Shown here: piece after piece, positions 23,501 through 34,448 of the stretch | Numbering within the stretch: the stretch's first letter is position 1 | Layout of the letters: every line of letters starts with the position of its first letter | Source: Helochares maculicollis | Taxonomy: Eukaryota > Arthropoda > Insecta > Coleoptera > Hydrophilidae | Reading direction: 5' to 3' | Assembly (NCBI GenBank): GCA_033557835.1 | Contig: JAWQRO010000140.1 | Coordinates: 1 to 52,802 of the forward strand | DNA: 52,802 nt | Program-made: the position numbers and the translations under genes | Notes under the pieces: generated by a model | What the model was told of the DNA's origin: nothing | What the model saw: the letters and a program-made list of their open reading frames with translations, nothing else | Database searches by the model: none

Positions 23501-26500
23501 ACTAAACAGTTAATACCGTCCGCTACCGACAACAAATGATCAATTGAAACCACGCATTGATCGAAAAATACCCAGAATCGGCTCAAAGACATGGCAAAGT
23601 CATTCTGTAGTATGACAACGCTCCTGCACATTCAGCCAAAGTGGTCCTAGAATTGATTTCTTTGCTTAGTTGGGAACTCCTACCCCACCCGCCGTATTAA
23701 CCAGATCTAGCGCCTTCTGATTATCACTTCTTCTCATCGATGCGACACACACTGGCTGAGCAACACTTCAAAACTTTTGAGGATGTACAAAAATGGCTCG
23801 ATGAATGGATGTCAATGAAAGTTGAAGCTTTCTTTTAGAATGGTATCCATAAATTGCCCGAAAGATTGATAAAATGTGTAAAAAGCGAGGGTCAAATCTT
23901 TGGATAACAAATGTTTTACCATTGTTCTTAAATAACTTCGTATTTTTCAAGAAAAAAAAAATGACATTTTAAACTTGCGCACATGGTAAGTAGTTTAATG
24001 AGTTATTTTTTTTGTATTTTTCAAAAGTGTATTTCTATTACATTAAAATGCAATGGACACTATATTTTAATAGCTAATTGATATTATAGAATGCTACACC
24101 TACACCTACTACAAACGGGAAAAATATTTGATCTTTTCTTGCTAGGAAGTGCCACAAATGTGACCATCACAATAGTTGGGTAGCTAGTCCTGATTCTGTC
24201 TTGGTTATTTGGATTTGTGTGCTTTTATTTAATACACAGACTATTTGAGATACATCTGAGCACAAAGATATCTGAATTGCTTGGCTTTAGACAGAAACTT
24301 TAGTTCCAAATATATTTTTGATTTGAGCAGAAATTCATCGGATTTTACAGTTGATTCTAATTAAAAACGATTTTAGATTGAATGCAAAATACACCCAAGA
24401 AGTACACTTTGTCAATTTCTTTTAACCTTTCGAGTAAGCCATGTTGAACTTCCAGAGAAGAGAACGACCATTTAAAAGTCCATGATTAAAAAATAGTCTC
24501 GTTGTTATTGTTAGCAAAAAAACTATGCCTAATCATCATAGATGACATTCGCTATCCCCAAAGATTGAATAACTAATGGGAAGAAGGAGTGTCAAATTGC
24601 TCAGTCATTCAATGAGACTGTAAATAGGTTAGTTGGGTTTTCTCGATTTTGTGATGAATGAAAAATACAGTATGAAACAATTCAAAAACTGTCTTGAAAT
24701 CCTCTCTTTGTTCATATTTCTGACCCCTTAATGAATTGTCCTAAGAATAATAATTGGGAGAATTAAAAAACATACGATTTCATCTGCAACTCCTAAGCTA
24801 ATTTTTTCTGCATTTCATTTAAATTTTGCCTATACAATGCATTTGTTTTGACATCATCGATACATCCATCCTTCTTTAAAAAAAATCGCAAAGAAAATAT
24901 TTATCTAATTAATAATCGGTTTGGTACATTCCGGTTAGTCAACACAATACAAATAAATAACATACACTAAATATGAAACAACCGCATCTTTTGATTAACA
25001 ATCAATCGCCTTGTATAATTAACAAAATATTTACTTAATTGTTCTATTGAGCATTTTTGCCAACAAATCTGCTCTTCGGCAGTCGTTTCGTTAAACAAAT
25101 CAGTTCTAAAATTATTTTGTTGAACAATGAGTTTATCTTACAAATGTTCTTTAACAATGATTTCTTAGCCTGTAAAGCCATTATTATGTAGACAATGAAA
25201 AATGCGCAAAAATCATCTTTTAAAAATATATACACTAATAATTTAATAATCACAAAATTAGTATTTTTTATTTGCTCGCAAATTACGTCTGCAAATAGTT
25301 TTAAAATCAACTAATTACAAATACAAAAGTGTATTGTGAATACAAAAGCACCAAACTGAACAGACTTTTAATGTTTAAATACATTACAGCTTTTTCGTCA
25401 TTCAAAGGACGTTTGCAAAATCATTTTTACTTTATAAATGCAAAAAGAAACACGCCCGTTCACCCAAATATATTCAACAATCTTTAATCAAGCAAAAATG
25501 CTAACATTTTTTTGTAATTTCATATGCCGAGTCTACCAATAATTGTTTTGTGGATTAAAGTAATTAAATCTATATAATACCTTATATAAAGGTAGAAAGT
25601 ATTCAAAAAATACTTTTAAAAATATCGAACATATAGAATTTCAATTGTCCAATCTCAATTAAAAAATAAAGGTTCCTAATAATTAAAATGGTAACTACAA
25701 ATAATGCAGAAAAATAAACTAAACACAAAATGAAATTTCACAAACGTCCTGCAGAATAATTGCTATTTTGACTAATAAATTGAAAGTTATTTATTAAGGG
25801 AATTGTTGTAAGAATTCGTGATATCATTAGGTATCATCCTGAAGCTATTGTCGGAGTTGGCTTTTTGAAAGTGAAATTTGGCTATATGCTTTCTAAGACT
25901 CTCCGAATTTTTGTACAATTGCGAACAAATAACACAAGCGAAAGGTCCTGCGTCTTCACCATGAATATTTTTCTCGTGAGTCCTAAGGTGGTCACGTCTT
26001 GAGAACCGTTTAACGCACTTTTCACACTTGAAAGGGTGAGAGTCGTTCATCGGCTTTTTCGACTTTCCTAAACGTAAGTGAGAAGTAAATGGGCATTAAT
26101 ACACAACAAAATCAATATGTACATGCAATGGTCTTACTTTTTATGTTATCCGATGCAGCATGTTAAAAAAATTACTTTTTTTTGTGGAGGGAGGAGAGGC
26201 AAAACAAAACACTAGTGGATTAGTATGAGTGCTAAATATTTACACAACATAAAATAACGAAAAGTAAATGTTAGGATATTCTATCGGTTTCTAAACGGAA
26301 AAGAAAGGTAACTACTGTGAGAAAAATAATAGAAAGTGGCCAATTTGGAAGAGTGAAGAATGAATAATATCCACGAAATTGTTTAAAACGAATAGGGTGG
26401 CATAAAAAATAATGGAACTAAATTTGAAGAATTGAAGTAAAAATGATAAGAAAAATAATGCAAGGAAAGCAGTTTTGAGACTAGTAAGAATTAATGTCGC

Positions 26501-29500
26501 CTTTGGAAAATCGAAAGATATGATAGGCAATATTATTGGACTTATTTCACAATGGAGACTGCTTCAGATTGTAGGTTTTGATTGATTTCCAGCCCATGAT
26601 TTTATCATATACATCTCAATAATGTATTTTGAATATTGTGAGAGCTTTGTTTATCCATATACATTTTTATTGGACCTGTATTTTAGGAAAATTTTAATTT
26701 GTTGGCGTAGAATTCGCCAAAGTAATTCCCTAGGCCAAAGTATCATATTAACAGTTTTCCAACTAGACTAGTAACAAGCAAAAATCTACGAAAACTCAAT
26801 TAAATATTGTTTTGTTTCAACAAACAACATTAATTCTTACTTGGAACAAAAAAACGGGATAATGACGATTACAACCTCGCAAAGAAAAGATGAAATGACC
26901 CATATTACGATAATGAAATTACAAATTCAAGAGAATATCTTTAATAATACAACACAACATTAATGTATCCAATGTCACAACAAGACTTAAACTTTCACAT
27001 TATCAAAAGTAACAAACAAATGATCATAAACTATAGATCGTAGAAACATTAACACACTTCAAAACGTTTCATTTTCTGCCGGTGCGATTTGAATTGTCTA
27101 TGAATTGTAATGAGGTGCGTCGTTAGACTATTAGCAGTTTTGAATAGTTTGTGGCATAAATCACAGGGTAATTGTTGGGCGGGGATGTGTACGTCGGACA
27201 TATGACGTCGTAAGCTACTTTTCCGCATAGATTTCCCGCATGCGTTGCAAACGGCTGAAATCAACAATTAGTTGGGATGTTTATTTTAATATAATACTTA
27301 CCATGCACAAAACAAGAAAAATGCAATCGTAACTACACTTAAAATATTAGCGCAAATTAAAAATGAAAAAATGTTCACAATGCATTTACTAAAAAGAGAT
27401 TTTAGATTTTTAAGGTTAGCAAGAAGTTCATTCTTTAAAGTTGTTTTTTAACCACTTAATGTACATTTATTTGTAGTTTTAACAGCACGTCATAAATTTA
27501 GTTCTAATGGAACTTATAACGTCAGCATTTTCCAAAATTTAAAGGCAGCTAAAGTCCAAAACCGAGGACTTTCATATAGGTGGTTTCTACACAATACAAA
27601 CTCTGTACAAAATATTTTGTTTATTTGTATATATATATTTTTTACAACTTTAAAATGTTATTTTGGTGTGGTATAACTTGAAACACGGCACCGCACACAA
27701 TCCGACATTGCATTCTGTACAAAAATATCTGGTTTCTTTCCTTTTTTTCTTCCCATTCTCATCCCTTTTACTGCAACACACAGCACAGTACCTGCATGGG
27801 ACTGCTTTTTTGGGAGTTGGTGGTACGAACACTGGAAAATGTCGTTCCACCAGCCGCAATAATCCAGGTTGTGCACTACGACGTCGACCACCTTTTGTGT
27901 GCCCCACAGAAAGCATAATTAAACATAACGATAAACATTTTAGTGATGCTCTACTGTTTGCATTTTTTTTTGTAGCATAACAACAAACTTGCCCGTGTCA
28001 GGAACGAGCACATAAAAATGTTGTACCGTAAATGTTATGAATGCCCTTGTTAGAGCATAGGCAAAATTGCCAGACGATAGCGCTTGCGTCAGACACGGGC
28101 ATATACATTAAGTGGTTAAGAACTTCTCTACTAAAAAGTTCATTTTTAAACATTTAAAAACTTTAGTTCTTGATTACTGTACAGAATTCTATTTATGTGT
28201 TAATATTAAATTTTGTTTTACCAATATCAATATTTTGCACAATTATCATTGTCAGACCAATTCAATTATGCGTCACAACAAATCAACCCTCTATTGCATG
28301 AATTTTTGTGGTGAGTTAAAAATAGAGTTTCTTTACTGTTGGCAAACTTCATATATACACAACTACAGGACAAAAAATATGTTTTGCCAAATACAAAAAT
28401 CAAAAAAGTTCTGAAGTTTCTTAATTTTTTGATTATATCTGAAGCATTTGCTTATTCTCAGTCCACAGAAAACAGTGTGCAGTAAGCAGAATGGAAATCC
28501 ATGATTAGTTGCGGTTCTTTAATAATGTTTTTTTCAGTCCGACACTGGAAATTATTTTTGTATCTACACTTTTCTTCAAGTTCTGAATCATCACTATTTC
28601 ATGGTATATCCGGTGCAATGAGTTTTACAGAATTTATATTGTCCCAAAAAGCATTGATGAAATGTTTTCTACCCTACTGAGAGCACATCTTCAAAAATCT
28701 ATTTCATTAATTTATGTAACATTATATGAATATTTTCATGTTAGATTATGAACCAATTTTAATAAAATTTTCCAATCAACAATTATCTGAATAGAAAACA
28801 AAAACCACAATTCAATCAACACAAATTTTATAGTAAATACTGATCATAGCTTTTGTCTTGTCAAAAACCTATCCATCCAAAAACTGGTGACATCTGTCCT
28901 ATTCATTAACGGAAACAGTGGCATATGTGAAATTAAGTTCCCAATCGGGAACGAAATGCAATAGAGGATTAAACTTCAGTGTTGTCAAACTGCTGACTCA
29001 CACGTTTATTGTTTAATGTAGTAAAATATTTAAATCCAAGAACTTTGTGTTTAAAAATGCCTTCTTAAGCACGTAAATTACTTATAAAATGCATTTACTT
29101 ATGTAACATTTCGAACAGAAAATTGCTTAATAAAAAAGGATATAAAAAATGTTCACAAAATAAAACTGCGCAAATCTACCTTCTAAGAAAATAAAAATAC
29201 GGTGTGGGCCGTGCTGTAACAAACCAGAGCCATGTTGGTCATACAAAATATACGTCAATTTCATCAAATATAAAAATGCGACATATTCAAAAAACAAAGA
29301 TCATGGTTCCAGTTCATTAAACAGTTCATATGAAATGAGTCAAGGGGTTTTTAAGTATTTCAATTTGTTATTTAAATGGATGCTGTTGTGTTAAAAATTA
29401 TAAGCATGCTGTAAATTACAAAACTCAAAATTAGTCATCTAATAAGAAAAGTATCCTAGAAACTATTTAATCGTAAACATGGCAAAACGAAACAAATTTT

Positions 29501-32068
29501 GTGGCAATTCAAGTTTTGCAATTCATTACTAAAAAGCCAAGCTAACTGACAAGTAAAAACATACCTTGGTCTTGGGCGTTATTTTCACTAGTTTGAGGAA
29601 CTGAACCGGTAATTGGAACATCAAGCAACCGACTTTGAATATCTTTCCCTGGAGGCTGTTCTTCTACTTCATTTTTTGCAGGCTCGAAATTATGTGCACT
29701 AGTAACATAGTCGTCAAATTCTTCCACTTCTCCTGAATTAGAATTCTCTTGCTTTATAGGTGAGTTTGATTGCTGGTTTGAGTTATAATCAGATTTTGAT
29801 CGTTTGTTAATTACATGCTGAGGTGAGCTCTTGACTCTCTTTGTACTGTTACTACTTTGTTGCTTTGGTTGAGATGGTGGAAGGGAAGGGGTAGAGTATT
29901 GTTGAATCACTGGCTGCTCCTGTTCTATCATATCACTATAGCCTGGAATATCTTGATCCTCGTCATTTTCACAAAGTGATTCGGCTTTATCATCTTTGCG
30001 TGAAGATGTTTCACTCTGGAAAAATGTTTTACGTGAATTTTTTTTCCTAACACCTTTGGCAATTTTATATAATTTACAATTTTTAATCAGATTTGTACCA
30101 TTCTATAAGTTAAAATTGGGCAACACTAATCTAAAGAAATACTTACAGAGTCATCACCCGTTAATCCTTTGACTTGCAATAACTCAGCAGTCCGTAAAAA
30201 GGAAGGAAGATTCTCCCTTAATACGTTCACTTCTCCCAGGTACATAAAGTGCAAAATATCCTTCATATTGTCATGGCTAACATCTTTTAAAATCACTATG
30301 GGATGTTTGCAAGGGTTCCTCTTAAACATCTCTTTGAAGTAAGGACTGCATATCGATAGCACAATTTTATGCGCTTGTAAAAATTGCCCGTCAATCGCTA
30401 GGGTCACATCTACCATATCGGAAGCTTCAAAGAGGTCATGGAACCCTGAAGTCATGTTTGAATGGAAGTTGTTCCATCGCAGGGAGAATTGTTCAGTTGT
30501 TGCCATTTTGCTGGAAAAGAAATTAAATATGTTACACATAAAAGTTTGGTTATGGTATATATACTTCGGCATAATGAAATTAAAAATTAGAAAATAAAAT
30601 AACAATTACTAAGAACCATTAAAAACAAACCTCCCATTGTTTGAATAAATATGAACGATATTCTTTTACAGTAAAATCATTTGTCATTATTTATATTTTG
30701 CTATAAATTAAAAGAAGATTTCAGATGATTTTAAGCTACATCCCTTCAACCCAGTCTTCCTATATGTTAACTTAGAAATTAGCAGAAAAAAGTGTGCGCA
30801 ATAGTTTATACTAGGAAATGCCATGCATGCCACTGGACCATCAGGATGTTTTTATACTTTCGAAGAGAGGAAAAAACAAGCCACTCTTGTGTTGAGCTAA
30901 GCTTATCCTTCACATTCTCAAAGTAAAAGCCTAGTAAACATATATAACTGAAACTCGAGACGGTTATACCCAATGAAAGAAGGCTTCGTTAGAAAATGAT
31001 AAAACTCAAATTAAACATATTTCGATGTTAATTTCCAGAGCTATATAAACTCCAAAATACTGCATGTAAAAAGTAAACATATGTATGCATCAGTTAAATA
31101 TATTAAATCTTGCTCACTTGCCGATCTCTTAAGGCAATGGTTTCCGGAACTTTGTATAATTAACGTTGGCATAGAATTGCATGCAAGCTTTACTTCATTC
31201 AGAAGCTTGGAATGCACTAGTGCAGATTTATTCATTCATCGATTAAAAACTCTTATGATATGTACATCAGATTAAGCACTTATTGTATTACTGCATTGAA
31301 GAGGGGTGTAGAAATCAATCAATCTCTGTTCTTGGTCGATTACAAATTGTTAGGTATGCATTCAAGACTAAATTTTTACCTGTATTCATCACTCTAATAA
31401 TCGATTGAAATGAGACGAAGCATCAAGCATTTTCGACTTACATAACACCATCAAACCAATTTCTTTAAGCATGATATCATGTACATAACCCTATTAAATA
31501 TTAAAAATCAACAGCAAGAGCATGCAAATAACAAAGTCTGAATACTATCACTTTCAAAACGGAAAACAATAGATGTATTATGGGAAATCATTTGGAATTG
31601 TTCACCGCCTACCTCATTAAATACCATGAGAAAACCATTTTTAGATATTTCCCAATAAAATAATAACAAAGCAAGTTTAAATTATCACTTATAATGTTGC
31701 TTGGGCAGCATATTAATTCTAAAGGAATAAATAAGCAGGTCAAAAATAAATTATGCAAACAGACTTAGTATCAATACAATTATCTGACATGTACATGACG
31801 ATTGCCTCATAAAGATAAAATGCAAAATGACTTATAAATCAGATAAATTTATGTACATCATAACTTCATAATATTTTCTTGATTTTAGCTAAGCCCAACA
31901 GGTTTTAGCAATATTAATTTAGAATATTCCCATAGTTGTACGTAATACACAAATAGAAATCTAAAAACGATGCTTTGAACAGTTATAAGTAAATAAATTA
32001 ATTAAAAATTCATATTTTGTGGACGCCATGTACTGAAATAACCTCTCATCACAATTCAACGACTTACC
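20312..32068 (-). CDS. BTB/POZ (TTK-group) transcription factor locus with alternative C2H2 zinc-finger 3' exons
   Basis: Sequence-specific nuclear regulator of the insect TTK-type BTB group. The common part is a non-coding 5' exon ending at 32068 (donor gtaagt), exon 30147-30510 with the start ATG at 30506, and exon 29565-30015. The first coding exon encodes a 120-residue BTB domain with QFSLRWNNFHSNM, VDVTLAIDGQFLQAHKIVLS, CSPYFKEMF, HPIVILKDVSH, MYLGEVNV and LQVKGLTGDD. The second encodes a 150-residue Ser/Gln/Asn-rich acidic linker with a KRSKSDY-type basic patch, ending one base into a codon. Four terminal exons (27049-27254, 25787-26067, 21292-21482, 20312-20550) each begin two bases into a codon, so each joins in frame to give 338, 363, 333 or 349 residues. 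The BTB domain looks closest to mod(mdg4) among well-known members, but the C2H2 pairs are of the broad/ttk/lola style. I give no symbol. Confidence 0.88.
20551..21291 (-). other. Intron between alternative exons C and D
   Basis: Contains the degenerate tandem repeat listed at 21071-21262. The rest is AT-rich without other signals. Confidence 0.5.
21071..21262. repeat. Degenerate tandem repeat, about 20 to 25 bp unit
   Basis: About nine diverged copies of a unit like 'aagctgattataaaatatatttc' follow one another (agctgaaattataaa, agcaaattataaaac, agctgattataagat, ttgattaacaaata, aactgataatcaaga, aggctaattaaaaa, aagctgatttgaaa, aagctagttacgaa, acgctaatatta). Confidence 0.6.
21292..21482 (-). 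CDS. BTB locus alternative terminal exon C (two C2H2 fingers)
   Basis: Acceptor tttcag; the exon opens (E)VFDYRVLCCPYCPKTF. Fingers start CPYCPKTFKLEDSL and CPLCGKIAKNRNSL, and the protein ends a few residues after the last histidine (HKIHKR). No ATG lies at the exon start, which is expected for a terminal exon. Confidence 0.87.
22728..23986 (+). mobile_element. Inactive full-length mariner (Tc1/mariner) element
   Basis: A 1259-bp element flanked by TA dinucleotides (22726-22727 and 23987-23988). Its terminal inverted repeats match at about 25 of 29 positions; the left begins ccaggtgcacaagtttaaaa and the right ends in the complement of ccatgtgcgcaagtttaaaa. A transposase frame runs from ATG 22897 (MSNFKPSKK) to the stop at 23905, but many stops and frameshifts break it. 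Recognisable pieces include VKTCEHWFQ, SWVTPGQPSTS, KTMLCV, DNAPAHSAK and DLAPSDYH; the last two hold catalytic aspartates of the DD34D triad. The N-terminal part recalls the mauritiana (Mos1) branch. Confidence 0.93.
22897..23907 (+). pseudogene. Mariner transposase pseudogene
   Basis: Open in the sense of the element but broken by more than ten stops and several indels, so no transposase can be produced. Open frames on the opposite strand here are shadows. Confidence 0.9.
23989..25786 (-). other. Intronic sequence between mariner and alternative exon B
   Basis: AT-rich, without recognised exons, finger motifs or repeats. Confidence 0.5.
25787..26067 (-). CDS. BTB locus alternative terminal exon B (two C2H2 fingers)
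   Basis: Acceptor gtttag; the exon opens with a glycine codon completed across the junction (GKSKKPMNDSHPF). The two fingers start CEKCVKRFSRRDHL and CVICSQLYKNSESL, each with the canonical His pair. After the second finger there is an asparagine-rich tail of about 25 residues. Confidence 0.88.
26068..27048 (-). other. Intronic sequence between alternative exons A and B
   Basis: No exon, finger motif or repeat recognised. Part of it may be the 3' UTR of exon A. Confidence 0.5.
27049..27254 (-). CDS. BTB locus alternative terminal exon A (two C2H2 fingers)
   Basis: Acceptor tttcag. The first two bases complete an alanine codon from the common exon. Fingers are VCNACGKSMRKSSLRRHMSDVH and then CDLCHKLFKTANSLTTHLITIH, split here as C-x2-C-x12-H-x4-H modules. 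The stop is at 27049. Confidence 0.88.
27452..28115 (-). mobile_element. Short piggyBac-type element with TTAA target duplication
   Basis: A 664-bp element flanked by TTAA on both sides (27448-27451, 28116-28119). Terminal inverted repeats are CCACTTAATGTA at the left and its exact complement at the right. A 9-bp subterminal inverted repeat (GCCCGTGTC at 27991, GACACGGGC at 28092) lies near the right end. TTAA duplications and this TIR form are hallmarks of the piggyBac superfamily. It holds only the 3' end of a transposase frame, so it is an internally deleted, non-autonomous copy. Confidence 0.9.
27650..27916 (-). pseudogene. piggyBac transposase C-terminal cysteine-rich domain, remnant
   Basis: An intact 88-codon frame encodes HFPVFVPPTPKK, then CRYCAVCCSKRDENG, KETRYFCTECNVGLC and PCFKLYHT. 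This is the C-terminal cysteine-rich zinc-binding domain (CRD) that binds element ends in piggyBac transposases. The catalytic core is missing. The frame begins with ATG and has no stops, so a short protein is possible but unproven. Confidence 0.85.
28120..29564 (-). other. Intronic sequence between common exon 2 and the piggyBac element
   Basis: No coding or repeat signal recognised. Finger motifs were looked for by eye and not found. Confidence 0.5.
29565..30015 (-). CDS. BTB locus common exon 2 (Ser/Gln/Asn-rich linker)
   Basis: The acceptor is ttccag before 30015 and the donor gtatgt after 29565. It encodes about 150 residues with SETSSRKDDKAES at the start and NNAQDQ at the end, without folded-domain signatures. 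The acidic and polar composition suggests a flexible tether between the BTB dimer and the DNA-binding fingers. Reading through the donor would add only a few residues before a stop at 29542. Confidence 0.85.
30147..30510 (-). CDS. BTB locus common exon 1 (BTB/POZ domain)
   Basis: The ATG at 30506 is four bases inside the exon, whose acceptor is ttttccag at 30511-30518. The exon therefore carries almost no 5' UTR and must join an upstream non-coding exon. BTB domains of this group mediate dimerisation and higher-order contacts. The exon ends at a codon boundary (GDDS). Confidence 0.9.
30511..32067 (-). other. First intron of the BTB locus
   Basis: This 1.56 kb lies between the inferred non-coding exon and the BTB exon. 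Overlapping small open frames at 31041-31275 on both strands have no protein character. Confidence 0.5.
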
Positions 32069-32250
32069 TCGCTTCTATTTTGTTCTTCGTACAACGAAAT
32101 CCCGATTTCTTTTGCGAATAAGTTAAAGCACTACAACATTTGTGGAATAATAGGGAAATGGAGTATAACAAACCACTAATTAATCATTTCCGGGAGCAAT
32201 CCGGGCGCATCCGGGATATCTTGATTGACAAATGGCACCAGTAAAAAATA
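32068..32250 (-). promoter_or_regulatory. Probable 5' non-coding exon and promoter of the BTB locus
   Basis: A strong donor (GAGCGAG-type context followed by gtaagt on the minus strand) ends at 32068, 1.56 kb upstream of the BTB exon, which begins just 5' of its ATG. The upstream limit of this exon and the start site were not determined; 32250 is a rough bound. Confidence 0.45.
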
Positions 32251-32635
32251 CATCTGAAATCAGTGCTGCCACTGAAAGTCCCTGAAACTATGCGCGCCAT
32301 TTTCAAATTACACCTTGCCACTCGCTATATTGGTGCTTAGATAATCTGTCCATAGATAGCTTGCATGATTTGCATTAGGCGTAATTCTAATCGGTTTGAA
32401 TTAATTAAACTTGGAACTTCTGTGTTTTTCGTCTAGTAAAGAAGGTCAAAATAAATAAAACCCGTTTATAGTTCAATTAAACTTCACCAAATGTAAATTA
32501 AATATTATAAATAAATATTAAATACAAATAAAATTGAACGTTTTCCTCCAAATCAATTGTAATCTTTTAAATACGAAAATAGAGGTAGAACCAATAAAAA
32601 TTGGATTAAATCAAGGCTAAACTGATATACAATTA

Positions 32636-33809
32636 TTATTTATTGCTTGTAGACCAATCTGAAAAGCTACTCCTTGAAGTTGATGGTATCTCTTCGGAAG
32701 TTATGACTTCACGTCTCTTATTGATGACCCTTTTGAGAATATCGGCTACTCCTGTGTTTAAAAGAGCGTTGATGCAGCTGTTTTCTGATTGAACCACTGG
32801 TTTTACGGTTTGTTTTTGCTTTTCCTGGCTATCCGACATATAAGAAAACGACCGCTCCCTCCGCACGTCCTCGCTTATTGAACCCTAAAAATAACATTTT
32901 AAAGCATCTCATGGCTCACCACTGATTTTAACCACTTACCGTGTGATGGGAAAACGGCTGCGAATAGTAGGAATCGTTTCTGGATTGATCGATGTCATCA
33001 CTCCTTTTCAAAGCCCTGTGCAGAATGTCCGAAATCCTCTGGGCGTAACTTATCAACTCCATAACTTCATCTATATGCAAGACAATTTGCTCACTCGAAA
33101 TCTTATCATTGAATTCCTTCTGCGTACTACATGTGCTTTTACAATCCGAGAGCTCATCCCCAGTTTTATCTTCTGTAGCACATAAATAGGGGCTCGACAT
33201 GTACCTATTTTGGGGGCTATTGTAATTAAGCCAGAAGTTATTCCACTCCCCCACCTTATTATCAATGTCCACTATGTCAGAATTGTTCGGAGGTGAATGC
33301 CCAAAAAACTCACTATGGACGCTTTCAATCCAACTTAAATAATTAGAACTGACACTAGAAATAGTCTTTTCGTTCACCTTCCCTTCCGAAGTGCTTTTAA
33401 CCCCATAATCCGTGCAATCAGAAGAAGGAGAATCCACAGAACTGTACTCCCTACTAGCGTATAGTGAACACGAGGAAAATGAACTCTTCGTTTTGTATTC
33501 CGAAATGGACTCTAAACTATGACGGTAAGTGCTATCCAATGACCGTCTATACCTTTCGGTCGGTAAAGTCTCAGAAACAACCTTTTCGAACCGCGCCACA
33601 TTCGTCTCAAAAACACTGTCATCCCTATGTACTCGAGGTAACTCTTTTTTGGGAGAAGCAGTGCTGGCTCTCCTCACAGTTGAGGTACGTCTTAGATTCG
33701 TGGTCGTTGTGGTCCCCACCAAAGTCATCTCTCCAGTATCTTTGGCGAAGAAACTCGGGGAACTTCCTGAAGATTCCGATTGTGAATTGGAACTGTTGTC
33801 GCGAGACAT
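32636..33809 (-). CDS. Unrecognised serine-rich protein, two exons
   Basis: Exons 32940-33809 and 32636-32884 join at a codon boundary through a 55-bp intron to give 372 residues. I do not recognise the family. The protein is rich in Ser and Thr, with a polar N terminus (MSRDNSSNSQSES), basic TSTVRRAST clusters that look like kinase sites, an acidic middle with IDNKVGEWNNFWLNY, and two short predicted helices (HIDEVMELISYAQRISDILH; INALLNTGVADILKRVINKR). There is no signal peptide or membrane segment. The ATG at 33809 is chosen because the open frame upstream of it lacks an ATG. Good splice sites, length and codon regularity argue that it is real. It is probably cytosolic or nuclear and partly disordered, by inference only. 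Confidence 0.75.
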
Positions 33810-34448
33810 TGCGAGGATTGTCAATGGCAATCTGTTCGATAGATACTAAAGCGTTGAAGAGAATTTTCATGCGACATCACGCTTCAGATGAGTATCCATG
33901 CCAACGGTTAATGGGGTAAATCTTCACGTATCAGTGCCTAATCACTAATTAATCAATAAAAATATATCTATTCACCGATATAGAAGCTCTTAACACGCTG
34001 CTCTTTCATCACGCAATAGAAGCTAATATTAATCACCCTCGTTGATTGATTTCCGTAATGTGGGTCTACCTAGTCGGGCCGAAAATTCTATGCTTTTATT
34101 GCTTCGTATATAGTTTATAAATAACTAGGTTATTGCTATTTATTATGTGGTAAATTTCTCTTGTTTGCCTTTAGACATTTAGTTTCATCTACTAGATTTG
34201 GTATCTATATCACGCATATCTCTGCTTGTCTGGTAACTTACATTATTTTTATCTATCGGCTTACTTATTGACCTACCATCGGTATGTTACGCAGATGTAC
34301 TTAAAATGAATTTTTGTGTTTTTTATATTATTTAAAGTTATGTATAGATATATTAAATAATACAGAAAATTGACTTCACTTAGATATCTTAAAATGTATA
34401 ATATTTATTATTATCTACATTTCTTACTAATATTTGTTTTGTTATTAG
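33810..34448. promoter_or_regulatory. 5' flank of the serine-rich gene
   Basis: This is upstream of the start at 33809 on the minus strand. An upstream ATG at 33870 opens an 81-codon frame that overlaps the main start out of frame. If transcribed, it would act as an inhibitory uORF. No core promoter motif assigned. Confidence 0.35.

Noticed and set aside
23069..23631. Overlapping minus-strand frames of about 90 to 110 codons
   Set aside because: They are shadows of the mariner transposase pseudogene on the + strand.
31041..31275. Overlapping 64-codon frames on both strands
   Set aside because: They lie in the first intron of the BTB locus and show no protein features.
20312..32068. lola, broad, fruitless or tramtrack as a definite identity for the BTB locus
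   Set aside because: The BTB sequence differs from each at diagnostic positions as I recall them. It is nearer to mod(mdg4), but the C2H2 exons do not fit that gene, so no symbol is given.
32928..33830. Start of the serine-rich protein at 33830
   Set aside because: That position is a TTG codon. The first ATG in frame is at 33809.
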